From assembly GCF_900167905.1 (NCBI RefSeq), contig NZ_FUYZ01000004.1, positions 186,649 to 250,648 of the forward strand: 64,000 nt of DNA, written 5' to 3'. Every line of letters starts with the position of its first letter. Position 1 is the stretch's first letter. Both the position numbers and the translations under genes were made by a program. This stretch comes from Soonwooa buanensis. GTDB taxonomy: Bacteria; Bacteroidota; Bacteroidia; Flavobacteriales; Weeksellaceae. The notes beneath the pieces were generated by a model that was not told where the DNA came from, made no database searches, and was given only the letters and a program-made list of their open reading frames with translations. Of this stretch, positions 25,425-33,825 are shown piece after piece.

Positions 25425-25982
25425 TTATTTAATTCCGTAAGAGTCTAACAAAGCTTTATATTCTGGTAAGTCTCTTCTTCTAAGACTTTCGGTTTGTGCT
25501 AGTTCTTGGACTTGCATTACCCCTTCAATAATTTGTTCTGGTCTTGGAGGACATCCTGGCACGTACACGTCAACTGGGATAATCTTGTCAATACCTTGAA
25601 GTACAGAATATGTGTCAAAAATACCACCACTAGAAGCACAAGCACCAACAGCTACAACCCATTTTGGTTCCGCCATCTGTGAGTAAACTTGCTTAAGAAC
25701 TGGACCTAATTTTTTAGAAATAGTTCCGCAAACCATCAACATATCAGCTTGACGAGGTGAGAAGGAGTTACGCTCCATCCCGAATCTTGCTGCATCGTAG
25801 TTAGGGTTAAGTGTTGCCATGAATTCGATACCGCAACAAGAGGTTGCAAATGGTAACGGCCAAAGCGAATAACTTCTGGCAAGACCAATAACGCTACTTA
25901 ATTTTGTCGCAAAAAAACCTTCTCCTTCATAACCAGCAGGAGCAGGGTTGTTCATGTTAACGACTGGTTTATTATCTGACAT
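25425..25982 (-). CDS. nuoB: NADH-quinone oxidoreductase subunit B
   Basis: A 185-aa subunit carrying the terminal [4Fe-4S] cluster N2. Ligands are the tandem C49-C50 in T-S-C-C-G-I-E-F, plus C115 and C144 in V-P-G-C-P-P-R-P-E. Normal length. Confidence 0.96.
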   Translation of the reverse strand: MSDNKPVVNMNNPAPAGYEGEGFFATKLSSVIGLARSYSLWPLPFATSCCGIEFMATLNPNYDAARFGMERNSFSPRQADMLMVCGTISKKLGPVLKQVYSQMAEPKWVVAVGACASSGGIFDTYSVLQGIDKIIPVDVYVPGCPPRPEQIIEGVMQVQELAQTESLRRRDLPEYKALLDSYGIK

Positions 25983-25992
25983 TTTTGTTTAT

Positions 25993-26072
25993 GATTTAAA
26001 TATTTAAAGATTCAATGATTTTAAAATTTGAAATAAAATTCAATTATTTAATGTTTAAATCTTTTAATGTTA
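25993..26072. repeat. 8-nt periodic repeat in the nuoB-nuoA gap
   Basis: The words GATTTAAA, TATTTAAA, GATTCAAT and GATTTTAA follow with an 8-base period at 25993-26024. Complementary 8-mers of the type TTTAATG/TTTAAATC occupy about 26045-26072. The architecture resembles the 7-mer gaps but the period is different. Confidence 0.55.
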
Positions 26073-26076
26073 AAAA

Positions 26077-26442
26077 TTATTTATCCCAATCCAAAGCGCC
26101 TCTTTTAAGAACATAAAAGAAACCAAGGAAAAAGATGGATACAAAAGTTACTATAGCTAAAAAGCCTTCGACACCCAACTCGCGGAAGTTAACGGCGTAA
26201 GGGTAGAAGAATACGATTTCGATATCGAATAAAACAAATAGAATAGCGGTTAGGAAATATTTAACCGAAAACGGCGTTCTCGCATTACCGACACTTTCCA
26301 CACCACATTCCCAACTTTGGTCTTTGACTTCACTTTTTACTTTTGGTCCTAAAAAGTGAGCACCTAATAAAGAAACTATCACAAATCCAAGGCCTACAGC
26401 AGCTTGGATGAGTATCGGAATATAATTTTCTGGCAAATTCAT
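26077..26442 (-). CDS. nuoA: NADH-quinone oxidoreductase subunit A
   Basis: A 121-aa three-helix subunit, first gene of the operon. Conserved parts are the loop Q-S-W-E-C-G-V-E-S-V-G and V-L-F-D-I-E-I-V-F-F-Y-P. The start at 26442 (M-N-L-P-E-N-Y) is preferred over an in-frame ATG at 26469 because the latter lies on the promoter box at 26467-26474. Confidence 0.94.
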   Translation of the reverse strand: MNLPENYIPILIQAAVGLGFVIVSLLGAHFLGPKVKSEVKDQSWECGVESVGNARTPFSVKYFLTAILFVLFDIEIVFFYPYAVNFRELGVEGFLAIVTFVSIFFLGFFYVLKRGALDWDK

Positions 26443-26466
26443 TATTGTACCTAATTTATGCACCTG

Positions 26467-26474
26467 CAAAAGTA
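26467..26474 (-). promoter_or_regulatory. Candidate -7 box of the nuo operon promoter
   Basis: On the minus strand TACTTTTG matches TAnnTTTG, 24 bases before the nuoA ATG. No clear TTG lies 17-23 bases upstream, only a T-rich stretch. Confidence 0.45.
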
Positions 26475-26571
26475 CAAAATTAAGATCGAATAATAGAAAA
26501 AACCTAGGCTTTAAGTCTTTTTAGAATGGCAAAAAAAAGCTAATTTAGAATGGTTAAAAATAAATGGATTC

Positions 26572-26754
26572 TTATTTTTTCTTACCCATTTTTTTCAATA
26601 TAACAAATGCGATATATGCAATGTAAAGGAATAAAATACTTGCAAAAACAATGTTAATCAAGGTGTTAGTTTTCGGGTCTTTAATCGGATCAATAAAGTT
26701 GAAAGCTAAAAATATGACGATAAGAATTGCGTATATGATAATTTGAGTCTTCAT
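26572..26754 (-). CDS. Small two-helix membrane protein, function unknown
   Basis: A 60-aa protein with hydrophobic segments at about residues 5-19 and 34-52, separated by D-P-I-K-D-P-K-T-N-T, and ending in K-K-M-G-K-K-K. It lies upstream of and in the same direction as nuoA, with 129 bases and the probable nuo promoter between, so it is probably a separate unit. No family recognised. Confidence 0.55.
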   Translation of the reverse strand: MKTQIIIYAILIVIFLAFNFIDPIKDPKTNTLINIVFASILFLYIAYIAFVILKKMGKKK

Positions 26755-26802
26755 TATTCTTTGATTTTCCTTTTTAAATAAAACTAAACATTTGCTTAAA
26801 TT

Positions 26803-27927
26803 TTATACTTCTTTGCTATAAGTACGTCTTCTTTTGTGATTAACGGGATCGTAATCTTGCCACAGAAGTTGGATGTTTTTGTTCTCTTCCAATTCTGGAT
26901 TGGTTTCTAAAAATTTAACACCTTTTTTCTTAAAAGTCTCATAGATTTCTTTAAAAATAATTGCTGTAACACCACGTCTTTGGTATTCTGGATGGATACC
27001 GATTAGATAAAAGTTAGCGCGATCGTTTTTCTTACCAGCATTTAAAAGATGCCACCAACCAAAAGGGAAAAGTTTTCCGTTGGCTTTTTGAAGTGCGCGA
27101 GAATAAGAAGGCATTGTAATAGCGAAGGATACTAAATTGTGGTTTTCATCTTCAATACAAATAATGTAATCTTTGTCTATAAAACCGAAGTATTTCTCTT
27201 TATAATGTTTGATTTGCTCGTCAGTAATCGGCGTATAGGTAGAAAGTCCTTTGTAAGTCTCATCCAAAAGTTTGAACATTGGTTCTACAAGAGGAAGAAT
27301 TTCTTTTTTTGAGTTAAATTCTAAAACTTTCAGTTTATATTTTTCTTTGATTAAATTATTGAATTTCACCACTTTTTCTGGTAAAACCTCAGGGAAAACA
27401 ATTTCGAATTCTACCCATTCTTTTTCTTTTACAAGTCCAAGATTCTCCAAATGTTTTGGATAGTAAGCCTCGTTGTAAATGCCAATCATTGTTGCAAGCT
27501 TATCAAATCCAAGTGTTAACATCCCAGCTTTGTCGAGATTGGTGATGCCCATTGGACCTTCGATTTTCGTGATGTTGTTGGCTTTAGCATATTTAATAGC
27601 TTCATCAATCAAAGCTTTAGAAACTTCTTGATTATCGATAAAATCTAACCAACCGAATCTCACTTTTTTGATGCCTAAATCCTTTTCTTCCTTATGATTG
27701 ATCATTACAGCAATACGACCAACGATTTTATCATTTTTAAAAGCTAAAAATTGTTGTGCATCTGCATATTCTAAAGCTGGGTTTTCCTTAGGATTCCAAA
27801 TATTAAGTTCGTCGTTGGTTAAAGGCGGAACGTAATTATCGTTGTTGCGATACAAATCGTTCGGGAATTGGACAAAATCTGCCAAATCCTTTTTAGTTTC
27901 AACCTTTTTTATGATGATCTGTGACAT
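26803..27927 (-). CDS. GNAT-like N-acetyltransferase, long Bacteroidota form
   Basis: A 374-aa protein whose C-terminal third has the acetyl-CoA loop of GNAT enzymes (I-G-I-H-P-E-Y-Q-R-R-G-V-T-A, about residues 312-325). The N-terminal half contains another acetyltransferase-like part (F-K-N-D-K-I-V-G-R-I-A-V-M-I-N-H and I-E-G-P-M-G-I-T-N-L-D-K-A-G-M). The substrate is unknown. I start it at the ATG at 27927 (M-S-Q-I-I-I-K-K-V); the frame continues three codons further upstream. A well-formed promoter lies just upstream. Confidence 0.7.
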   Translation of the reverse strand: MSQIIIKKVETKKDLADFVQFPNDLYRNNDNYVPPLTNDELNIWNPKENPALEYADAQQFLAFKNDKIVGRIAVMINHKEEKDLGIKKVRFGWLDFIDNQEVSKALIDEAIKYAKANNITKIEGPMGITNLDKAGMLTLGFDKLATMIGIYNEAYYPKHLENLGLVKEKEWVEFEIVFPEVLPEKVVKFNNLIKEKYKLKVLEFNSKKEILPLVEPMFKLLDETYKGLSTYTPITDEQIKHYKEKYFGFIDKDYIICIEDENHNLVSFAITMPSYSRALQKANGKLFPFGWWHLLNAGKKNDRANFYLIGIHPEYQRRGVTAIIFKEIYETFKKKGVKFLETNPELEENKNIQLLWQDYDPVNHKRRRTYSKEV

Positions 27928-27943
27928 AATTTTCAAAATTAAA

Positions 27944-27974
27944 CAAATATAAGCGCAAATGGCAGTTATTACAA
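27944..27974 (-). promoter_or_regulatory. Bacteroidota-type promoter of the GNAT-like gene
   Basis: Minus strand TTG (27974-27972), a 20-base spacer and TATATTTG (27951-27944), which matches the TTTG-N19/20-TAnnTTTG pattern closely. It is 17 bases before the ATG at 27927. Confidence 0.65.
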
Positions 27975-28034
27975 TACTTTGGCATACTTTTTACTCAAAT
28001 TTACTCAAAGTAAAAGTTATAAAAATATATAAAA

Positions 28035-28745
28035 ATGACGGGTTATTATTTAATTATTGGTCTTACGATGTTAGCGAGTTGGATTGTATCCAATCGGTTA
28101 AAATCCAAGTTCCAATACTATTCTCAAGTCCACTTAAGGAACGGGATGTCCGGAAAAGAAGTGGCAGAAAAGATGTTGAGAGATAATGGCATCAACGATG
28201 TGCAAGTTATTTCGGTGCCAGGACAATTGACAGATCATTACAATCCTGCTGATAAAACAGTTAACCTTTCGGAAGCCGTATATATGCAAAGAAATGCAGC
28301 GGCTGCGGCAGTTGCAGCACACGAAGTTGGGCATGCAGTTCAACATGCTGTTGGTTATTCGATGTTGCAACTAAGATCGAAACTGGTGCCGATGGTTAAC
28401 ATTAGTTCTACCTTGTCTCAATTCGTAATTATGGCGGGTATTGGTGTCATGTTCGCATCTAGAACAATTGACAATCCACAAGGTAATACATGGATTTTAG
28501 CAATCGGTGTAGCGCTTTTTGCAGTGACAACATTGTTTGCATTTGTGACGTTACCAGTGGAATACGATGCAAGTAATCGCGCAATGAAGTGGTTAAAATC
28601 ATCTGGAACCGTAACACAAGAAGAATATGTTGGTGTAGAAGATAGTCTAAAATGGGCGGCAAGAACTTATGTTGTCGCTGCGATTGGCTCTCTTGGACAG
28701 CTTCTCTACTGGGCATCGATGCTCTTTGGAGGCCGTCGCGACTAA
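28035..28745 (+). CDS. YugP-family zinc metallopeptidase (membrane)
   Basis: A 236-aa membrane protease of the DUF/YugP family. The zinc motif H-E-V-G-H is at 96-100, followed by A-V-Q-H. Hydrophobic helices are at about 4-19, 130-150 and 155-178, and the segment L-P-V-E-Y-D-A-S-N-R-A supplies the third zinc-ligand region typical of the family. The active site probably faces the membrane-cytoplasm interface. Divergent from the GNAT-like gene and convergent with the YigZ gene, with only 6 bases between the stops. Confidence 0.85.
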   Translation: MTGYYLIIGLTMLASWIVSNRLKSKFQYYSQVHLRNGMSGKEVAEKMLRDNGINDVQVISVPGQLTDHYNPADKTVNLSEAVYMQRNAAAAAVAAHEVGHAVQHAVGYSMLQLRSKLVPMVNISSTLSQFVIMAGIGVMFASRTIDNPQGNTWILAIGVALFAVTTLFAFVTLPVEYDASNRAMKWLKSSGTVTQEEYVGVEDSLKWAARTYVVAAIGSLGQLLYWASMLFGGRRD

Positions 28746-28751
28746 CAAATA

Positions 28752-29354
28752 TTATAAATCGATAATTTCGAAATCTAAAAGCATCTCCGCCAATTGGTTG
28801 GAGATGTTTTCTTTTTGAGCCGTTTTTATTCGGGCATCAATCGTGCAAATTTGCTGCGCGTCGAAGTTGAGGATTTGCGCACCGTTTTTATTTAATAACG
28901 AAAAAATAACATTCTGCTGGCTGAATTTAAAACTCAATTTTAAATCGCTTTCCAATTCTTTAGTAATGATTTTTGCAGATTCTAAAGTAAATTTTGCAGT
29001 TTCTTTGTAAGTTTTAACCAAACCCGAAACGCCCAATTTTGTTCCACCATAATATCGAATAACAACAACCAAAATATTGGTCAGTTGGTGCGCAAGAAGT
29101 TGGTTGTATATTGGTAAACCAGCACTTCCACTAGGTTCGCCGTCGTCATTTGCGCGATAATTTTCACCAGAAAGTCCCAATCGAAAAGCATAACAATGAT
29201 GCGTCGCTTTTGGATGTTCTTCGTAGAGTTTTTGCAGGCAAGATTTTACTTCTTCTTCAGAAATGACAGGATAAGCAAATCCAATAAATTTGCTGCCTTT
29301 TTCCTTTATTAAAACATCTTCAACTGTTTTTTCTATACTTTGATATTCGAACAT
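28752..29354 (-). CDS. YigZ / IMPACT-family protein
   Basis: A 200-aa protein with the N-terminal UPF0029 (Impact) domain: F-I-G-F-A-Y-P-V near 23-30, H-H-C-Y-A-F-R-L-G and D-D-G-E-P-S-G-S-A-G-L-P-I. The C-terminal domain is of the DUF1949 ferredoxin-like type. The molecular role of bacterial YigZ is not settled; IMPACT relatives are linked to translation control. The gene starts 3 bases after ribD. Confidence 0.88.
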   Translation of the reverse strand: MFEYQSIEKTVEDVLIKEKGSKFIGFAYPVISEEEVKSCLQKLYEEHPKATHHCYAFRLGLSGENYRANDDGEPSGSAGLPIYNQLLAHQLTNILVVVIRYYGGTKLGVSGLVKTYKETAKFTLESAKIITKELESDLKLSFKFSQQNVIFSLLNKNGAQILNFDAQQICTIDARIKTAQKENISNQLAEMLLDFEIIDL

Positions 29355-29357
29355 TTT

Positions 29358-30401
29358 CTATATAAAATTGTTTTCTGGATTAATGTAATATTCGATTATG
29401 TTATCACGGAAATCTATTTTTTCTTTGGTTTTAAAATTAAAAATTGGCGCTTTAGTCCCGTTTTGTAATTTTAAATCAGGATTTTTTAAAACAAATGCTT
29501 CATCCCAAATATTAGCATTAATAAATTGTTGCAGTGTAAAGCTTCCGCCTTCTACCAAAACCGATTGTATATTTTGCTCGAATAATTTTTCCATTAAATT
29601 CTGAACGAAATTATCCTTTTCAATCTTAATGAATTGAACATTATTTTTGACTTCATTTTTTACAGAATTAAAAACAATTGTTTCCGCTTCTTCGTTGAAG
29701 ATGGCGAAATTTTCAGGAATTTCCAATTTAAAATCAATTAAAATTCTGATAGGATTTCTTCCTGTAATTTCTCGCGTTGTCAAACTAGGGTTGTCATGCA
29801 AAGCAGTATTTTTTCCTACCAAAATTGCATGTTCTTCGCTTCTCATTTTATGAACAAATTGCTTGCAAAGACTGTTGCTAATTTGGGTTGGTTGGAAGTT
29901 TTTGTCCATAAATCCGTCGGAAGATTCTGCCCATTTCAGAATGATGTAAGGTCTACTTTTTTGATGAAAAGTGAAAAATCTTTTATTAAGCGTCAAACTT
30001 TCTTGTTCGAGAATCCCTGATTCTACAGAGATGCCAGCATCTTCAATTATTTTGACGCCTTTTCCGCTCACTTTATCGTGGCTGTCGATAATCCCAATCA
30101 CCACTTTTTTGAAACCAATTTCTTTAATCTTTAAAGCGCAAGGTGGCGTTTTTCCAAAATGTGCGCAAGGTTCTAAAGAAACATAAATCGTAGATTCTTT
30201 TAATAAATTAAAATCTTCGTCTTTAACCGAATTAATAGCGTTGATTTCTGCATGTGCTTCGCCCGCTTTTTTATGATAACCTTCGCCGATTATTTTGTCG
30301 TTATGGACGATGACTGCACCAACCATGGGATTAGGATAAGTTTTGCCAATCGCTTTTTCTGCTAATTGTATGCAGCGTTGAAGATAAAATTTGTCTGTCA
30401 T
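29358..30401 (-). CDS. ribD: Riboflavin biosynthesis bifunctional deaminase/reductase RibD
   Basis: A 347-aa enzyme that performs the second and third steps of riboflavin synthesis. The N-terminal zinc deaminase domain has H-A-E-I-N-A and P-C-A-H-F-G-K-T-P-P-C (zinc ligands). The C-terminal reductase domain has the D-G-type substrate loop (R-P-Y-I-I-L-K-W-A-E-S-S-D-G) and V-E-G-G-S-F-T-L-Q-Q-F. I choose the ATG at 30401 (M-T-D-K-F-Y-L-Q-R-C), which puts the zinc domain at the usual distance; an in-frame ATG exists five codons upstream. Confidence 0.93.
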   Translation of the reverse strand: MTDKFYLQRCIQLAEKAIGKTYPNPMVGAVIVHNDKIIGEGYHKKAGEAHAEINAINSVKDEDFNLLKESTIYVSLEPCAHFGKTPPCALKIKEIGFKKVVIGIIDSHDKVSGKGVKIIEDAGISVESGILEQESLTLNKRFFTFHQKSRPYIILKWAESSDGFMDKNFQPTQISNSLCKQFVHKMRSEEHAILVGKNTALHDNPSLTTREITGRNPIRILIDFKLEIPENFAIFNEEAETIVFNSVKNEVKNNVQFIKIEKDNFVQNLMEKLFEQNIQSVLVEGGSFTLQQFINANIWDEAFVLKNPDLKLQNGTKAPIFNFKTKEKIDFRDNIIEYYINPENNFI

Positions 30402-30409
30402 ATTAATAA

Positions 30410-30437
30410 AAAACACTTAAGCAAAGTTAAGTGTTTT
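30410..30437 (-). terminator. Terminator between the secreted hypothetical and ribD
   Basis: 11-bp stem (30410-30420 with 30427-30437) with a GCAAAG loop; in the minus direction it is followed by a T run. It ends the DUF349 / secreted protein unit just before ribD. Confidence 0.75.
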
Positions 30438-30462
30438 AAAATTTTTATTAAGTTGTTTATGC

Positions 30463-31089
30463 TTATTTAGCGATAACTTTAATTGTTGGCATTGGTGCTG
30501 TAATTACGTAATCTAGCAATTTGTTGCGTTGCTTGTTGATGTATTTGGAAGCACTTCTAAAATCGGAACCATACAATCTTTTTGAATAAGAAAAAATCAA
30601 TAGTCCATTTTGATCACCGTTTTTAGTTGGGCGAAATCGATCAATATTATATTCTGCATAAGCTTCACCATCACCTTCTTTTGGAACAATCGTTACCAAA
30701 TAATCTACGATCAACTCGTTGCCATCAGGACTTTCGATAACATCGATAAACGAATAATTGTCATTAAGATCCGTCTTTCTTTTTGTAATGTTATCTACTT
30801 TTTTCTTAACAGCGTCGTCGATATCAATCTCTTTATTGAAAAAAGAAATATTAACTAATTCTTCGTAGGTGTCATAGTTATCATCACTTCTCAAATATTT
30901 TTGTTGAAACCATGTTGCCGAATTTTTTTTATTCCAATATAGAAAAAACTCAGAATCTCCAATTTTTAAAGGTCCCGGAACCGAAATATAATCTGCAACA
31001 TCGCGACCTTCGATTTTTGTGTCTTCTTGCGCACTTAGCTGTAGAACTGCAAAACCGAAAATCAAAAGAAATGATAATTTTTTCAACAT
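30463..31089 (-). CDS. Secreted or periplasmic protein, function unknown
   Basis: A 208-aa protein with a good signal peptide (M-L-K-K-L-S-F-L-L-I-F-G-F-A-V-L-Q-L-S-A-Q, cleavage near 20). The mature part is mixed alpha/beta with the stretch P-L-K-I-G-D-S-E-F-F-L-Y-W near the N-terminus and K-V-I-A-K at the end. I do not recognise a domain. It starts 12 bases after the DUF349 gene, so both are probably one transcript. Confidence 0.65.
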   Translation of the reverse strand: MLKKLSFLLIFGFAVLQLSAQEDTKIEGRDVADYISVPGPLKIGDSEFFLYWNKKNSATWFQQKYLRSDDNYDTYEELVNISFFNKEIDIDDAVKKKVDNITKRKTDLNDNYSFIDVIESPDGNELIVDYLVTIVPKEGDGEAYAEYNIDRFRPTKNGDQNGLLIFSYSKRLYGSDFRSASKYINKQRNKLLDYVITAPMPTIKVIAK

Positions 31090-31101
31090 GATTTTTAGAT
31101 T

Positions 31102-32913
31102 TTAGTTATCGTTGCTGGTAATAATGTTGTGAAGCGTTTGTTTTAAACTTTCTAATTGCTCCTTTTTGTCATCCAATTTTTGATAAGTGTCTTTTAATAA
31201 TGGATTTTCTCGCGACGCATTACTAAAGAACGAAATATTGTTATCCAATTTAACAACTTCAGCTTCTAGATCAGCAATTTGATTTTTAATTTTTCTTGCT
31301 TTATCTGTTAACTGATTTTCTGTTAGATTTTCCTCATTTAAGTCAAACTCATTGATTTTGTTAAGCTTAAGCTTGTCTCTCAAAGTTTTGTTAAACTCTG
31401 TATTGATGCCCAATTTATCTTTCGGAACTTTACCGATGGCATTCCATTGGTTTTTGATTTGCTCAATTTTTTCGATGCTACCTTCTTCGTTAGAAATCGT
31501 TTTTAATTGATCTAAAAGGGCGCGTTTATTTTTGAAATTATCTTTCCAATTGTCGGTTGTTGCGTTGTTTTTGTCACGGAAGTTTTTGAAAAACGTGTTA
31601 CAAGCCTCACGGAATTCGTCCCAAACTTTATTAGCTTGCGATCTTGGTACATGTCCAACATGCTTCCAATCTTCTTGTAGTTTTTTGAAAAGTGGGACAA
31701 TAGTTTCCCAGTCTTCCGATAACATATTGTCTTGCGCTGTTTTTATTAAAGCTAATTTCGTTTCTAAATTTTTGATTTGAGAATCTTTTAAATTTTTATA
31801 AAAACTATTTTTAGCGGTGTTAAAAGCGCGAAGATTTTGTTTGAAATCTGTCCAAGTTTGGTTAGAGACTTTCTTTGGAACACTTCCCGTTTTTAAAAAC
31901 TCAAGACGAAGATTTTCAACAGTTTTAATAGCGTTTTGCCAATAATTGTGGTTGACGTTTTGACTAGGTGAAGCAAGTTTTTTTAATTCTTCGATAATCT
32001 CGGTTTTCTTCGCAAGATTAGCTTCTTGATCTTTTTCTAAATTAGCAAAAAGTTCAGATTTTCTTTCGTGGATTTTTTGCGAAATATCTTTGAATTCTTC
32101 CCAAGTTTTTTCACGGAATTCTTCTGCAACTGGTTCTGCTTCTTCTTTCCAAAGTTTGTGAAGATATTGTAACTCGTTAAGTGCTTTTTGTACCAAAGGC
32201 TCATTAAGAAGCTCTTTGGCGCGATCAATAATATGATTTCGTTTTTCTAGATTGTGGCTGTACTCTTGCTCAAGATATTCTTTGTTAAGATCTAACATCT
32301 CATTGAACATCTTAAGATGATGGAAGTAGTTGTTATTCAGGTTTTTAAACTCTGATTTTGCAACTTGTCCAGCATTAGACCAAGCTTCTTTAATCTCACG
32401 AATCGCTTTGAAAAGGTTAGTGCCAGCTTCGGTATTGGTATAAAGATTTTTTAATCTTTCGATGATATCGTGACGTTCTGCTAAGTTTTTAGAATGTTCT
32501 TCTTCTTGCTTTTTGTGGAAGTCATCCATTTTTTCTTTATAAATGTTGACTAAAGCAGAAAGGCGCGACGCCTTTGGATGTTGATAACTGAAGTTGGCCT
32601 CGTCGTTACCTTCTTCTGTGTATTGATGTTTTTTCTCTTCAATTTCGTCATGAATATGAAGATTAGCAGCATCTCTCAGTTGTTGGAATTTTCTCGAATG
32701 AGAGCCAGCGTCTTTAAGGTTGACAATTTTCTCCAACTCGTCCAATATTTGATCCAAAGACAAGGATTCTATCGGATTTTCTTCGGGCAAAGCTTCTATT
32801 TCTGCTTCGTAATCGATGTCATCGTGATGATGATTTTGCTCCGAATTGTTTTGAGATTCATCTAAAGATACTTTGTTTTCTTCATTTTCAGGATTTCCAG
32901 TCTCTGTTATCAT
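31102..32913 (-). CDS. DUF349-repeat protein (coiled-coil)
   Basis: A 603-aa, strongly helical and charged protein built from repeated DUF349 units: W-x5-P-L or W-x-G-x-V-P spacing such as W-N-A-I-G-K-V-P-K-D, W-K-H-V-G-H-V-P-R-S and F-L-K-T-G-S-V-P-K-K. The first 65 residues are acidic and low in complexity (N-E-E-N-K, H-H-H-D-D). There is no signal peptide. Some DUF349 proteins in other bacteria influence cell-envelope or chromosome processes, but the function here is open. Confidence 0.8.
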   Translation of the reverse strand: MITETGNPENEENKVSLDESQNNSEQNHHHDDIDYEAEIEALPEENPIESLSLDQILDELEKIVNLKDAGSHSRKFQQLRDAANLHIHDEIEEKKHQYTEEGNDEANFSYQHPKASRLSALVNIYKEKMDDFHKKQEEEHSKNLAERHDIIERLKNLYTNTEAGTNLFKAIREIKEAWSNAGQVAKSEFKNLNNNYFHHLKMFNEMLDLNKEYLEQEYSHNLEKRNHIIDRAKELLNEPLVQKALNELQYLHKLWKEEAEPVAEEFREKTWEEFKDISQKIHERKSELFANLEKDQEANLAKKTEIIEELKKLASPSQNVNHNYWQNAIKTVENLRLEFLKTGSVPKKVSNQTWTDFKQNLRAFNTAKNSFYKNLKDSQIKNLETKLALIKTAQDNMLSEDWETIVPLFKKLQEDWKHVGHVPRSQANKVWDEFREACNTFFKNFRDKNNATTDNWKDNFKNKRALLDQLKTISNEEGSIEKIEQIKNQWNAIGKVPKDKLGINTEFNKTLRDKLKLNKINEFDLNEENLTENQLTDKARKIKNQIADLEAEVVKLDNNISFFSNASRENPLLKDTYQKLDDKKEQLESLKQTLHNIITSNDN

Positions 32914-33034
32914 AACCCAACTTTTTATTAGAATAAGAACTTTTTATCGTACTAAATTAATTTTTTTTTATGGAAATAGCCAACTTTTAAGGCTTTTTTA
33001 TTAAATCCTTGATATTTGAAACGATTTTTAAAAG

Positions 33035-33763
33035 CTATTTTGTCCAAATTGACCAAGCTTTTTCCGCTTGTTGTTCTAGCATATAATAGCCATTCATGGT
33101 TATAGCGCCTTGTTTTCTAGCGTTTTTAATGAAAGACGTTTCGGTCGGATTGTAAATCAAATCAATAATATAATGTTGACTAGTCAAAGCCTCAAAAGGA
33201 AATTTTATACAGTCATCAACATTAGGAAAAGTGCCAACTGGCGTACATTGTACAATTAAAAAATGTTCTGAAACAATGTCCGACGTGAGGTTTTCAAAAT
33301 TTAATTCAGATTTTCGAGAGACCGTTTTGTAATCGATGTTATGTTTTTCAAGAATAAATTTAACAGCTTTTGCAGCACCGCCATCACCCAAAATAAGAGC
33401 TTTGGTATGATGTGGTTTTTTATGAATCAAAAGACTTTTTTCAAATCCAAAAGCATCTGTATTAAAACCAATTTTTTTGTCATCAATCAATTTGACACAG
33501 TTAACAGCACCAATTTTTTCGGCTTCTTCACTTAATTCATCCAAAAAAGGAATAATCGCTTCTTTATAAGGAATAGTTACATTAAAACCTTTTAGCTCTG
33601 ATGTATTAAATAAGTCACTGATTTTATTTAAATCTTGAACATCAAAAAAGTTGTACGAATGATTTTGTAAGAATAATTTTTTGAATTTTTCTTCAAAATA
33701 TTTTTTTGAGAAAGAGTAGGAGATGTTTTTTCCTAAAAGTCCAAATTGCTGCGCTTGTTCCAT
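33035..33763 (-). CDS. aroE: Shikimate dehydrogenase
   Basis: A 242-aa NADP-dependent enzyme of the shikimate pathway (3-dehydroshikimate to shikimate). The substrate-binding block G-F-N-V-T-I-P-Y-K-E-A carries the catalytic lysine, G-A-V-N-C-V and N-T-D-A-F-G-F follow, and the nucleotide loop is G-D-G-G-A-A-K-A-V. Shorter than E. coli AroE (272 aa) but normal for Flavobacteriia. Confidence 0.93.
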   Translation of the reverse strand: MEQAQQFGLLGKNISYSFSKKYFEEKFKKLFLQNHSYNFFDVQDLNKISDLFNTSELKGFNVTIPYKEAIIPFLDELSEEAEKIGAVNCVKLIDDKKIGFNTDAFGFEKSLLIHKKPHHTKALILGDGGAAKAVKFILEKHNIDYKTVSRKSELNFENLTSDIVSEHFLIVQCTPVGTFPNVDDCIKFPFEALTSQHYIIDLIYNPTETSFIKNARKQGAITMNGYYMLEQQAEKAWSIWTK

Positions 33764-33778
33764 AGAGTAAAGTTATAA

Positions 33779-33806
33779 AAAAAGACCGAAGAAATCTCCG
33801 GTCTTT
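33779..33806 (-). terminator. Terminator after the FN3-containing secreted nuclease
   Basis: Stem AAAGACCG (33781-33788) with CGGTCTTT (33799-33806); in the minus direction it is followed by eight Ts. It lies between the nuclease stop and the aroE start. Confidence 0.75.
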
Positions 33807-33825
33807 AGTATGATTATTTTCAATA

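Noticed and set aside
18409..26076. The nuo-gap repeats as CRISPR arrays
   Set aside because: Units are 7-8 bases, contiguous and without spacers; there are no cas genes in the window.
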